DNA from: Cyanobacteria bacterium SZAS LIN-3 | GTDB lineage: Bacteria > Cyanobacteriota > Vampirovibrionia > Obscuribacterales > Obscuribacteraceae | Direction: 5' to 3' | Length of the DNA: 64,000 nt | Assembly (NCBI GenBank): GCA_018266215.1 | Contig: JAFEAV010000007.1 | Location: forward strand, 1-64,000 | Part shown: positions 52,294 through 60,846 of the stretch, one piece after another | How the letters are laid out: each line of letters starts with the position of its first letter | Numbering within the stretch: the first letter of the stretch is position 1 | The notes under the pieces: model-generated | Databases searched by the model: none | Seen by the model: the letters and a program-made list of their open reading frames with translations, nothing else | Told to the model about the DNA's origin: nothing | Translations under genes and position numbers: made by a program

Positions 52294-53214
52294 ATGAGCG
52301 ATAATCCCGAATCTCACGGCAGGGCTGCCGACGCCGGCTCCCAATCGACCATAGGCTGGGTGGCTGAGTGGTTGCACCTGAGCGCACCCAGAGCCATCGC
52401 CCGCACCGACAGACCTCTCTACGGAGAAGGAGGCGCTGCGGGCATCAAGGCCAGCTCCGTTGTTCAAGGTGATGTCAACGATTGCTTCTTTATGGCACCC
52501 ATGGCCGGTCTGGCTCAGGACAACAAAGATTTCATTACCAACGCCATCAAGCAAAACAAAGACGGCACCTTCACTGTCACCTTCGCCGGGGCCAGAGACA
52601 AGCCTCAGGTTGTGGCCGCACCGACTGATGATGAGTTGAAAAAATATGCTCAGGTGGGCGCCGATGGTGTCTGGCCGGCGGTGATGGAAAAAGCTTTCGG
52701 TAAATACTTGAAGGACAATCCCGGGGAGCGCGACAAGATCCTGGGCCATTCCGCCGGGTGGTTTCTCAGTGAGCCGCAGGAATACGCAGACGCCGGCCGG
52801 GCTGCCGCTGTTTTTAAGCTACTCACCGGCTACGAGCCTAGCGGTATCAAGCTGGCCGACAGCCACAGTGCGCAATCGGCACGTGATTTCCTCAGCGGCG
52901 CCTTTAGCGCTGAGAAGCATGGGGCGGTGGTGGCGGGCATCGCTAAGGACAATAAAACGGCTCTGCAGCTGGGTCTTCACCCGGAGCATGATTACACCGT
53001 GATGGGTTATTCAAACGGCATGGTCACCCTGCGAGACCCGCGCGGCAAGACCGAAAATAATGAGCTGGGACGGCGTATGCCTTCCGAGAAGGGCGTCTTT
53101 ACGATGAAGGTGGAAGATTTTGCCCGCGCCTTTGATGAGGCCCTGGAAGCGCGAACCAAGCCCATCTTTAGCAGTAGCGCCATAATGATGGGGCGCAGGC
53201 CATTTAAGCCCTGA
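52294..53214 (+). CDS. Calpain-like cysteine protease
   Basis: Protein of 306 residues, no signal peptide. It matches the papain-fold calpain core: Gln58 and Cys64 in VVQGDVNDCFFMAPMAGLA (calpain QGxxGDCWxLA), His232 in HDYTVMGY and, at the position of the catalytic Asn, Asp248 in LRDPRGK (calpain NPWG). Between them lie WPAVMEKAFGKY and the TGYEPSGI segment, also calpain-like. Whether Asp supports catalysis is open. The ATG at 52294 follows GGGGGT. It may act inside the cell or as an effector; there is no partner gene beside it other than the regulator downstream. Confidence 0.78.
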   Translation: MSDNPESHGRAADAGSQSTIGWVAEWLHLSAPRAIARTDRPLYGEGGAAGIKASSVVQGDVNDCFFMAPMAGLAQDNKDFITNAIKQNKDGTFTVTFAGARDKPQVVAAPTDDELKKYAQVGADGVWPAVMEKAFGKYLKDNPGERDKILGHSAGWFLSEPQEYADAGRAAAVFKLLTGYEPSGIKLADSHSAQSARDFLSGAFSAEKHGAVVAGIAKDNKTALQLGLHPEHDYTVMGYSNGMVTLRDPRGKTENNELGRRMPSEKGVFTMKVEDFARAFDEALEARTKPIFSSSAIMMGRRPFKP

Positions 53215-53227
53215 ACTCCAAGCTTGC

Positions 53228-53233
53228 TATAAT
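53228..53233 (+). promoter_or_regulatory. -10 box TATAAT of the regulator gene
   Basis: A consensus TATAAT 36 nt upstream of the regulator's ATG and 13 nt after the protease stop. No good -35 is visible at 16-18 nt (TTTAAG at 53204-53209 is the best). It would separate the regulator from the protease gene. Confidence 0.5.
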
Positions 53234-53268
53234 CTTGGCTCATCCTTTGTGTTTGCCTTGGGGGCATA

Positions 53269-53949
53269 ATGGCGAAAATCCTGGTGGTCGAAGACGACAA
53301 GGACCTGGCTGAAAACATTGAAGACTGGCTCAAGCACGAAAGCTATACCGTGGAAGTTGCCCACACGGCTGAGCTGGCCAGTGAGCTTCTGGCAACCTTC
53401 TTTTACGACCTTCTTGTCCTGGATTGGAATTTGCCCGGGGCCAGCGGTGTGGAACTGGTAAAAATGTACCGGGCCGGCGGCGGCTTGACTTCGGTTTTAA
53501 TGATTACCGGCAAAGAGACGGTCAAAGACAAGGAGATTGGTCTCGATGCCGGTGCCGATGACTATTTGACTAAACCCTTTCATCTGCGCGAGCTTTCCGC
53601 CCGCGTGCGCGCTCTCTTGCGTCGTCCGCGCAATGCCCTGGCCACTGTTCTCAGTGCCGGTGACATTTCTCTGGACTCCGCTACCAGACAGGTGAAAAAA
53701 GGCGAGCAAGTTATTGATTTGATGCCTAAAGAGTATGCACTCTTGGAATTTTTTCTGCGTCATCCCAATCAAGTCTTTGATCAAGACGCGATCATCGATC
53801 ACTTGTGGCATTCGGAAAAAGGCGTGGGCATTGAGACTGTGCGCACCAACATTATGCGCTTGCGCAAAAAGATTGATGGCGACAGCGAAGATTCATTGAT
53901 AAAAAACCTTCGCGGCCAGGGCTATAAATTGGAATGGCCAATTAAGTAG
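53269..53949 (+). CDS. OmpR/PhoB-family response regulator
   Basis: Response regulator of 226 residues: ILVVEDDKDLAENIEDW, phospho-acceptor Asp52 in LVLDWNLPGASGVEL, DDYLTKPFHLRELSAR, and a winged-helix domain ending in LRGQGYKLEW. It is closely related to the regulator at 33-716, with the same Asp position. The kinase at 55433-57631 is the likely partner, mirroring the 33-5102 arrangement. GGGGG lies five nt before the ATG. Confidence 0.93.
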   Translation: MAKILVVEDDKDLAENIEDWLKHESYTVEVAHTAELASELLATFFYDLLVLDWNLPGASGVELVKMYRAGGGLTSVLMITGKETVKDKEIGLDAGADDYLTKPFHLRELSARVRALLRRPRNALATVLSAGDISLDSATRQVKKGEQVIDLMPKEYALLEFFLRHPNQVFDQDAIIDHLWHSEKGVGIETVRTNIMRLRKKIDGDSEDSLIKNLRGQGYKLEWPIK

Positions 53950-54011
53950 AGGCTCGTATCCTGATTTATAGTGCCTGACCGCGCGGCTTTCTTGTGGGGG
54001 CAGAGGGACTC

Positions 54012-55172
54012 TTAGAATCCGAAGATGCTGCCGATGCTCTTGATGACGTTTTTCGGTTCAAGGAAATCGGGAGTGATATCTTCAGCTACTTTGATCGGAT
54101 TGCCTTTGAGCAGGGCGCTGCCTACTGTGGCGGGATCGGCTATGCCGATGCTGTTGCCTACTTCTTGCGGTGTGGGGATGCCTTTGGGAAGTATGCCTTC
54201 AAGCGGATCGGTCAGGCTGATGTGGCCGGGTGTAGGGATGGGCAAGGGCGGATGCTCAATCATACTGATGGGATTGAAAGGGTTGAAGCCTGAGTTGTTG
54301 TTTGAGTTTTGATTACTGCTGTCGTTGTTGCCGAACAGATTGAACGGATCGAGCGGATTGAAGCTGTTTGACGAGCCGTTGTTGTTGTTATCGTTGTTGT
54401 TGCCGAACATATTCCAGGGCTCAAACGGATTGAAGTTGTGGGACGAGCCGCCGTTGTTGCCGAACATATTCCAGGGTTCAAGCGGATTGAAGTTGTGGGA
54501 CGAGCCTCCGTTGTGATCGAAGCCGGAACCGCTGCCGTTTCCGTTACCGTTGATTATGTAGATGTTTTCGATTATCTGCGGGCCGCCGTTATTGCTGCCG
54601 TGGTTGCCGCTATTCGGATTGTCTCCCGGCTGGCCGCAGTTGTCGCCACCGCCGGTGCTGCCGCTACCGGGGGTTGAACCAAATCTTGTTTCCAGATAGG
54701 TCATGAAATTAGTAATGTCTTGCTCGAAACGCTGCAGCGTGGAAGTCATGCTGCTTTCCTGGGCCGTTTCGGCTTTGAGTGCGGCGGTATTGTCTGTCAG
54801 TGCCTGGGTGACGGCGTCAAGTTTAGTGCTGTTGGCGTCTGTGGATGATGTGTTGTGGTCTGTGGCGGTGGTATTGGTATCGGTGGCAGTGGTATTGTGG
54901 TCCGTTGCCGCTGTATTGGTGTCGGTGGCCGTAGTGTTGTGGTCTGTAGCGGTGGTGTTGTGATCCGTTGCCCTCGTGTTGTCCTCCAGTGTCATGCTGG
55001 GCAGGCAATGATCGGCACTGTTTCTGCCGCTGTGGCAGCCGGCCTTGTAGTCGGCGTGGCCCTGCTGTGTGTAAGCGTCGCCGGCGCAATGACTGAGATT
55101 GTCATTTCTGTCGGATCCGTTATCGTGGCCGCGATCCGTGGGGCAGTGCTGGTTTTCAAAAGTGGTTGACAT
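54012..55172 (-). CDS. Low-complexity repeat protein (ATDHNTT heptads and FNP repeats)
   Basis: Protein of 386 residues, no signal peptide. The His/Asp/Asn/Cys-rich start (1-67) is followed by seven 7-residue units of ATDHNTT type (68-116) and a short coiled coil (117-162, LDAVTQALTDNTAALKAE). A Gly/Ser/Asn-rich linker leads to two exact and two looser copies of a GGSSHNFNPLEPWNMFGNN unit (222-303). The Pro-rich end has GIPTPQEVGNSIGIADP. GGAG lies seven nt before the ATG. Repeats and composition suggest a structural or surface protein, or a phase-separating scaffold. No family is recognised. Confidence 0.75.
   Translation of the reverse strand: MSTTFENQHCPTDRGHDNGSDRNDNLSHCAGDAYTQQGHADYKAGCHSGRNSADHCLPSMTLEDNTRATDHNTTATDHNTTATDTNTAATDHNTTATDTNTTATDHNTSSTDANSTKLDAVTQALTDNTAALKAETAQESSMTSTLQRFEQDITNFMTYLETRFGSTPGSGSTGGGDNCGQPGDNPNSGNHGSNNGGPQIIENIYIINGNGNGSGSGFDHNGGSSHNFNPLEPWNMFGNNGGSSHNFNPFEPWNMFGNNNDNNNNGSSNSFNPLDPFNLFGNNDSSNQNSNNNSGFNPFNPISMIEHPPLPIPTPGHISLTDPLEGILPKGIPTPQEVGNSIGIADPATVGSALLKGNPIKVAEDITPDFLEPKNVIKSIGSIFGF
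54264..54509 (-). repeat. 57-bp tandem repeats (GGSSHNFNP-type units)
   Basis: Two adjacent 57-bp copies (54396-54509) encode SSHNFNP(L/F)EPWNMFGNN. Two shorter, more divergent copies follow (FNPLDPFNLFGNN, FNPFNPISM). Aromatic, Asn and Pro residues recur at fixed spacing. Confidence 0.85.
54825..54971 (-). repeat. Seven 21-bp repeats (ATDHNTT-type heptads)
   Basis: Seven in-frame 21-bp units encode ATD(H/T/A)N(T/S)(T/A/S). Units alternate between ATDHNTT and ATDTNT(T/A), so the basic unit may be 42 bp. The DNA is nearly identical between units, hence prone to copy-number change. Confidence 0.9.
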
Positions 55173-55387
55173 AGTAAATCTCCAATCAAAGAAAGCTGCA
55201 TCGAGCGGGAAGACTCGATGGGGGATTAAACTCTCAATCGGAAATAGACCTCGCGAGAAGTCAATTTTGATTTGAGGTGTTATCTAGTAAGGGATTCCTG
55301 GACTATCGGCCTAAGCGACCGAAGCGATTCGGGGTTCGTGAATGGAATGATAGGGAGGAAAAATAACAAGAACGTGACAGTTTGGAA

Positions 55388-55418
55388 TTGGCTCACCCCG
55401 GATTGGCGGGTGTATACT
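55388..55418 (+). promoter_or_regulatory. Candidate promoter of the HAMP-PAS-PAS kinase
   Basis: TTGGCT at 55388-55393 and TATACT at 55413-55418 with 19-nt spacing, followed 14 nt later by the kinase ATG. The region back to 55173 holds no gene and also carries the divergent promoter of the repeat protein. Confidence 0.4.
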
Positions 55419-55432
55419 TCCCAGGTCGTCCA

Positions 55433-57631
55433 ATGACTACATTTATGCGCTTCAATCTCAGTCTTACTCAAAAGTCGCTAATTCTTGTTTCAGTGCCCCT
55501 GGCATTTGAATTGGGCTTTGTCATAGAGTTGCAAAATCTTTTGCATGAAGTTGAGCGTGAGAATGCGCGCGAGGTGCATGCTCGTGCGGTTTCCTCGCAC
55601 CTGACGGCCTTCCTGGCGCTGATGATGGGCAATTCCCTGACCGGGGTGATGAACTCGCTGTCGCGCACTACCCTGGGTTATGAGGATACTGTGGCGCGGG
55701 CCAAGCAGTCGGAAAATATTATCGCTATAAGAGAAGAAGCAAAGATCATTCAAGAACTGGTGCGCGGATATCCCAAGGAAGAGAAAACCTTTGAGCAGCT
55801 CGACGAGCTGCAGCAGGAGATTATTGCAGCCTGGGATGACGCGCGGGATGCCCTTAACAAACAGGATAAGGTGCAGACATTGCGCATGCTTATGCGTGCC
55901 CGTGATGTACAAAATCGTCTCCTGGGCGGATTGTCTGCCTTTGTGGAAGAGCAGCAGGCCGTGGAAAAGTCGGGGGTCATCTCGCAAGCTCGCAACCGTG
56001 AGCGGTTGGAGACTTTTCTGGTAGTCGGTGTGGCGCTCAATATTCTGCTGGCGGTTGGTTTGACTCTATATTTCAACCGCGGCACAGTCAGGCGGCTGAA
56101 AGTATTAATGGATAATACAGTCCGATTAGCCGCTGATAAGCCCCTCAATCCCCCTCTGTCCGGCGACGATGAGCTGGCCCATCTGGACCGCACATTTGCT
56201 TTAATGGCTAAGGCTCTCGCTCTTGCAAACCGGCAGGACCGCGCCATTGTAGATAAGGCCATGGACGTTATTTGTTCTATGGACGAAAGGGGCTCCCTTA
56301 CCCGCGTCAGTCCTTCGGCCGAAAAGTTGTGGGGATATCAGCCCGTTGATTTAATTGGACGAAAGTATCTGACTCTTATTGCGCCGGAAGATCAGGCCGC
56401 CACTCTTGCCGGGTTTGACGCTATAAGGAATGGTAAGTCCGATGCGCCGGTGGAAAGTCGTGTTGTCTGTCAGAGCGGTGAGCTGGTGGATATGCTCTGG
56501 TCGGCCAGTTGGTCGGAAGAGGATAAGACAATGTTTTGTGTGGCGCATGATATCACCGCGCGCAAGCAGGCTGAAAATATTTTGCGCGCCGCTGAAGCCA
56601 ATGTGCGGTTGATTGTGGAAAGTCTACCGGTAGGTCTACTCATTATTGATCCGCAGGGCTTGATCGAATTTGCCAATCCAAGTTGTCGCACCCTGTGCGG
56701 ATTTACCGGCAACGAGCCGGCCGGCAAGCATATTGCCGCGTTGTTTGGGCAGGCCAATCAGAAGAAATTTCTTGCCGATCTGATTGCCGAAACCGAGAAG
56801 CACAGCTGGCAGCAAAATTTGGTCCGCGCGGACAAGTCGACTGTGTCCGTGGAAGTGAGCACGACAAAATTTCTCGGCACCATGGGTGAGCGCTGTCTGG
56901 TGATGCTCGTTGATATGACCGAGCGCAACGAGATTGAGCGCATGCGCCAGGAATTTTTGTCTATGGTAAGCCATGACTTGCGCTCTCCGCTGACCAGCGT
57001 GCAGGGTTGCCTGGAGCTTCTCGCGACCGGGATTTGCGGCACACTAAATGAGAAGGGGCAGAAGAAACTGGCGGCCGCCGATCGCAATATCGGTCATTTG
57101 ATCCAGATGATCACTGACCTGCTCGATGTCGAACGCGCTAAATCCGGTCGACTGCTGATATTTCCCGGAGAGGTGGAGCTGCACATCTTGATCGAGCAAA
57201 GCCTGGATGCGGTGCGCATGCAGGCTGAAGACGTGGGCATCAGCTTAATCTCTCAAGTGCCGGAGATGCTTATTGTGGCTGATGGGGAAAGGCTTTCGCA
57301 GGTATTGATAAACCTGCTCAGCAATGCCATAAAATTTTCCCCACCCGGCAGCACGGTCACTATCAGCAGCCGCACCCTGGCCGAATGGCTGGAAGTGAGG
57401 GTGACCGATCAGGGGCGCGGCATAAACCGGGCATATCACAATAAAATTTTCGACCGTTTCCAGCAGGTGAGCGCTTCCGACGCCGGCTACAAAGGCGGGA
57501 CGGGCCTCGGTCTGGCAATCTGCAAGGTGATAATCGATCAGCATGGTGGCACCATCGGCGTGGACAGTGAGGAGGGCCGGGGCAGCTCCTTCTGGTTCCG
57601 CATTCCGATGCGAGTAGCCCCTAATTCTTGA
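55433..57631 (+). CDS. Membrane sensor histidine kinase (HAMP-PAS-PAS-HisKA-HATPase)
   Basis: Sensor kinase of 732 residues. Helix 1 is at about 12-33, a helical extracytoplasmic domain of about 165 residues follows, and helix 2 is at 200-220. Next come HAMP (221-275), PAS1 (280-385), PAS2 (395-505), H-box SMVSHDLRSPLTSV (His near 514) and ATPase domain (555-725; [18 protein letters not shown]). The ATG at 55433 is used; 17 open codons upstream overlap the promoter. It is a paralogue of the kinase at 3210-5102 with an extra PAS domain. Its regulator is probably at 53269-53949. Confidence 0.93.
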   Translation: MTTFMRFNLSLTQKSLILVSVPLAFELGFVIELQNLLHEVERENAREVHARAVSSHLTAFLALMMGNSLTGVMNSLSRTTLGYEDTVARAKQSENIIAIREEAKIIQELVRGYPKEEKTFEQLDELQQEIIAAWDDARDALNKQDKVQTLRMLMRARDVQNRLLGGLSAFVEEQQAVEKSGVISQARNRERLETFLVVGVALNILLAVGLTLYFNRGTVRRLKVLMDNTVRLAADKPLNPPLSGDDELAHLDRTFALMAKALALANRQDRAIVDKAMDVICSMDERGSLTRVSPSAEKLWGYQPVDLIGRKYLTLIAPEDQAATLAGFDAIRNGKSDAPVESRVVCQSGELVDMLWSASWSEEDKTMFCVAHDITARKQAENILRAAEANVRLIVESLPVGLLIIDPQGLIEFANPSCRTLCGFTGNEPAGKHIAALFGQANQKKFLADLIAETEKHSWQQNLVRADKSTVSVEVSTTKFLGTMGERCLVMLVDMTERNEIERMRQEFLSMVSHDLRSPLTSVQGCLELLATGICGTLNEKGQKKLAAADRNIGHLIQMITDLLDVERAKSGRLLIFPGEVELHILIEQSLDAVRMQAEDVGISLISQVPEMLIVADGERLSQVLINLLSNAIKFSPPGSTVTISSRTLAEWLEVRVTDQGRGINRAYHNKIFDRFQQVSASDAGYKGGTGLGLAICKVIIDQHGGTIGVDSEEGRGSSFWFRIPMRVAPNS

Positions 57632-57712
57632 GCCTCGGGCACCTGGTATACTACAGGGCGGAGACCCGTCGTTGCTTGTGTTACTTGCGCCGCGCACTGG
57701 ACAGGGTAAAAA

Positions 57713-58903
57713 ATGAATCGGCAATCTGGACAGACAAAACCAATTAGATTTGGTGATTTGTTGGTACAGCTTCAGCTTGTGGACGCCAAAGACTTGCATG
57801 ACGCCCTGGTTGTGGCGCCGCAGTTTGGTCTGCCTCTGGGGCGGACCCTGGTACTGTCCGGGCGTATAAGTGAAGAGGAGCTGCAGCTGGCTGTGGAGTT
57901 GCAGCCCATGGTGAATCAGCATGGTTATTCGCTCGAAGCCGCCAGGAAGGCGGCGCACCTTGTGCGCCATGATGGGGTGCCGGCGGCGGAGGCCCTGAAG
58001 CAGACCGGTGTGCAGAATACTGTGGACCGGGCCACCCTTGGCAATATGCTCCTGGAAGCCGGTCTGATTGACGCCACCCAGCTTGCCGAGGCGGGCAAAG
58101 CCAGCTATGAGACCGGTATGCGCCTGGGGCGGGTGCTGGTCCTGAACAATTACATCAGCCATGCCGCTCTGGCCAAGGCCCTGGAAATGCAGTACATGGT
58201 GCGCAGCAAGCGTATTTCGGTGGACCAGGGAATTGAAATGCTGGGCAGTCAGGTGCCCAAGCAGCAGGCTCTGGCTCTGGAGGCGCGGGCGGTTGTGCCG
58301 GCCCCGGGCAAAAAGCAGGTGCGTTTCGGGGAGTTTCTCGTCCTCTCCGGCATGGCCACCGAGGCTGAAATTTTAAATGCCATGGAATCGTCACTCAACA
58401 ATCAGCTCAGTCTGGAAGAGAGCATCATCAAACTCGGTTTGATTTCCAAACGTGTTTATGACCGTGCCTGCCAGCTGCATGACCAGGTTTGCAGCGGTGA
58501 GATGCCGCTGACCCAGGCCGCCGAAGAAATGCACCGCATGGTCTTTGGCGCACCGGCTGTGCCTGTTGACGCCAGCGGCGATAAGGGAGACCATCCGCCT
58601 GTGCTTGGTGAACTGCTCAAGATGACGGGGCTGGTGGATGATTCCGACATTACCGAAGCGATAGAGTTGAGCAATAAATATCCCTCACTGATAGGCAAAA
58701 TGCTCGTCATAAGCGGGGCTATTGATGAGGCTACCTTGATTGCTTCGCTGCGCTGTCAGTACTTACTCAAGCACGGCTATCTTGATCTGGCCGGGGCTAT
58801 AAAGGCGCTGCAATACAGCAAAGCCAACAAAGTAAGTTTTGATGATGCTCTCGATAATCTCGGCCTGCGCAATCCCGGGATCGGTATTGAGAGGGAAGCC
58901 TAA
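57713..58903 (+). CDS. Stand-alone MshEN-like repeat protein
   Basis: Soluble protein of 396 residues built of four copies of a helix-rich module related to the N-terminal domain of type II secretion/type IV pilus ATPases (MshEN/GspE-N). The modules are RFGDLLVQLQLVDAKDL, LGNMLLEAGLIDATQL, RFGEFLVLSGMATEAEI and LGELLKMTGLVDDSDI, each followed by a second strand such as LGRVLVLNNYISHAAL. MshEN domains can bind c-di-GMP, but the full binding motif is not clear here. No ATPase domain is attached. It converges with the DUF885 gene, overlapping by 4 nt. Confidence 0.75.
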   Translation: MNRQSGQTKPIRFGDLLVQLQLVDAKDLHDALVVAPQFGLPLGRTLVLSGRISEEELQLAVELQPMVNQHGYSLEAARKAAHLVRHDGVPAAEALKQTGVQNTVDRATLGNMLLEAGLIDATQLAEAGKASYETGMRLGRVLVLNNYISHAALAKALEMQYMVRSKRISVDQGIEMLGSQVPKQQALALEARAVVPAPGKKQVRFGEFLVLSGMATEAEILNAMESSLNNQLSLEESIIKLGLISKRVYDRACQLHDQVCSGEMPLTQAAEEMHRMVFGAPAVPVDASGDKGDHPPVLGELLKMTGLVDDSDITEAIELSNKYPSLIGKMLVISGAIDEATLIASLRCQYLLKHGYLDLAGAIKALQYSKANKVSFDDALDNLGLRNPGIGIEREA

Positions 58904-60774
58904 GGTTTCCCTCCGCTCGGGGCGAGTCGGCCCATGACCAGTTTTTCGACTATCGGCACGGGCAGCGAGCCTTCGTCCAGGACCAGATCGTGAAATTTGA
59001 GCAGATTGAAATTTTTGCCCAGCTTATCCTGGTATTTTTTGCGGAAGCTCTGCCATTCGCGCAGGCCGGTGTAATACGTGGCCAACTGGGCTGAGCTGAG
59101 CTTGGCGCGGCGTAGCTTACCTTCAGCTTCCGCTTCAGTCTGGAAGGTTTCTTTTGTCATCAGCTCCATGGCCTGAGCATCGGTCATGTCCTGTGATTGC
59201 ATCTTGATGTCCAGGATTGTATTGGCCAGGAGGCGCAGCCGGATCTTGCGCATGATGATGCGGAAGCTGGGATCGTCCTTCATATAGCCCTCATCCATCA
59301 TCACCTGGGCTATGTATTCGGCCCAGCCTTCGACATATGGACCGTTGGCGTACATCGAGCGCAGCAAACGGCGACGCTCCGGCTGGACATTGTTTAGGTG
59401 CTCAAACTGCACGTAATGGCCGGGCAGGGCTTCGTGGATGGTGAGCCATTTGAGGGTGTAATTGTTGTATTCACGCAATTTAGATTCGGCTTTTGCTTCA
59501 CTCACTGATGCGTCGATAGGCGTCACCCAGTATTCTGCTTCGGCTTTGGGATTGAGTGGCGGCGCGCTGTGGAAGCCCGCCACCGAATAGATGCCGCGCT
59601 GAAAGAGTGGGGTGGGAATTACCTTCAAATTTTCGCGCTGCGCCAGGGAGACGATCTTTTTATCGCGGATGAATTTTTTGATTGATTCCAGATCGGCTTC
59701 AACAGCCTGCTGTAGCTGATCTCGTTTCGGATGATTGTCGGAGATCTTGCTCAGTACTTCTGAGATGACCAGGTTTTCGCGAGCAGCGCCTTTGAGATTG
59801 CTGTGATCGTCGTGGTCCGGATACCATTTTTTATGCAGGGGCAGGCACAGTTCCAGCATCTCGGCCCGCACTGATTGCAGGCTGCTCTCGGCGTCGGCCA
59901 GAAGTGCCGCCGGGGTGATATCGGCCTCCATCACCAGTTTGAATTTGCGGTCGTACAGGTCTTTGCCCAGTCTCCAGCCGCGGTTGCAGGGGCGCTTGCC
60001 CAGGTCGTCGGCCAGCCATTTTGAATAGTCTTCCAGAGCTTTAATTGCCGGGGCCGATGCGGCATCAAATTCTTTCTTTAGCGGTGAGACATCCGGGATT
60101 TCTTTTGCCACAGTGTTTTTTATCAAGTCGACATTGCCGGCGTTTTCTTCGATGGCGGTTTTAATAAAAATGGGATCGGCGTTGTTCTGATATTCCTTGA
60201 CACTGTTAATCAGCCTGGGGATTTGTTTGATGCGTTCGATAACGTGGCCGAGGCGTACATCTTTAGCGGCATAATTTTCGGTCAGCGGCTGGAAGATTGC
60301 GGTACCAATCAGCTCTACAACCACGGTAGGGTTGTGGCGGTAATTTTGAATCTCGTCAAACTCCAGGAGCTGTTGATTGATTTGATCTTCGATTAACTGA
60401 TAGTCGGCCCTGTCTTCGTCATTCAAACTTGCTACGGGCGTTTCTTTTTCAAAGCGTTTTTGCCAGGCGGCATAAAAGTCGCGTTGTTTCTTCATCGCCG
60501 CTTCACTCAAATCGTCGAGCACCGCATCAAGAAAAATCGTCTTGCCGTGCGCAACTTTATATGAGTGGTAGCCGGCCTGGGAGGCGGAGGATGGGTTCAG
60601 CACCAGCGCTTCTTTAACAAAGGCGTCGCTCAATGTGCCAAATTTAGACGAATGAATGCCCACACTGGCGGCTCGGCCGATTGCCGCATCATTGGTGAGA
60701 AAGACGCCACCAGCGATTGTACATAGCGCCAGGAATGAGGCGACTGCAAAGCTGCTGTTATTATGTGATTTCAT
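58900..60774 (-). CDS. DUF885 family zinc-hydrolase-like protein
   Basis: Protein of 624 residues. A signal peptide or anchor (SFAVASFLALCTIAGGVFL) exports it. The mature part is a mainly helical DUF885 domain with the conserved TIHEALPGHYVQFEHL (HExxxGH, near residue 446) and VEGWAEYIAQ (near 485), which together resemble a gluzincin-type metal site. Other family markers are AGFHSAPPLNP and WLTIHE. Relatives are annotated as putative peptidases with unknown substrate. The stop overlaps the end of the MshEN-like gene by 4 nt. Confidence 0.88.
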   Translation of the reverse strand: MKSHNNSSFAVASFLALCTIAGGVFLTNDAAIGRAASVGIHSSKFGTLSDAFVKEALVLNPSSASQAGYHSYKVAHGKTIFLDAVLDDLSEAAMKKQRDFYAAWQKRFEKETPVASLNDEDRADYQLIEDQINQQLLEFDEIQNYRHNPTVVVELIGTAIFQPLTENYAAKDVRLGHVIERIKQIPRLINSVKEYQNNADPIFIKTAIEENAGNVDLIKNTVAKEIPDVSPLKKEFDAASAPAIKALEDYSKWLADDLGKRPCNRGWRLGKDLYDRKFKLVMEADITPAALLADAESSLQSVRAEMLELCLPLHKKWYPDHDDHSNLKGAARENLVISEVLSKISDNHPKRDQLQQAVEADLESIKKFIRDKKIVSLAQRENLKVIPTPLFQRGIYSVAGFHSAPPLNPKAEAEYWVTPIDASVSEAKAESKLREYNNYTLKWLTIHEALPGHYVQFEHLNNVQPERRRLLRSMYANGPYVEGWAEYIAQVMMDEGYMKDDPSFRIIMRKIRLRLLANTILDIKMQSQDMTDAQAMELMTKETFQTEAEAEGKLRRAKLSSAQLATYYTGLREWQSFRKKYQDKLGKNFNLLKFHDLVLDEGSLPVPIVEKLVMGRLAPSGGKP

Positions 60775-60846
60775 ATGGTCCTGTTATTGGAAGTTGCGGC
60801 GAGCGCCTAAAGCATAGCGCACCGGCACAATTGCTCCATTAAAGAG

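Noticed and set aside
54703..54963. Plus-strand frame encoding a Val/Ser/Ala-rich repetitive apolar peptide
   Set aside because: It is the complement of the ATDHNTT repeats, so its regular pattern is a by-product of the real gene.
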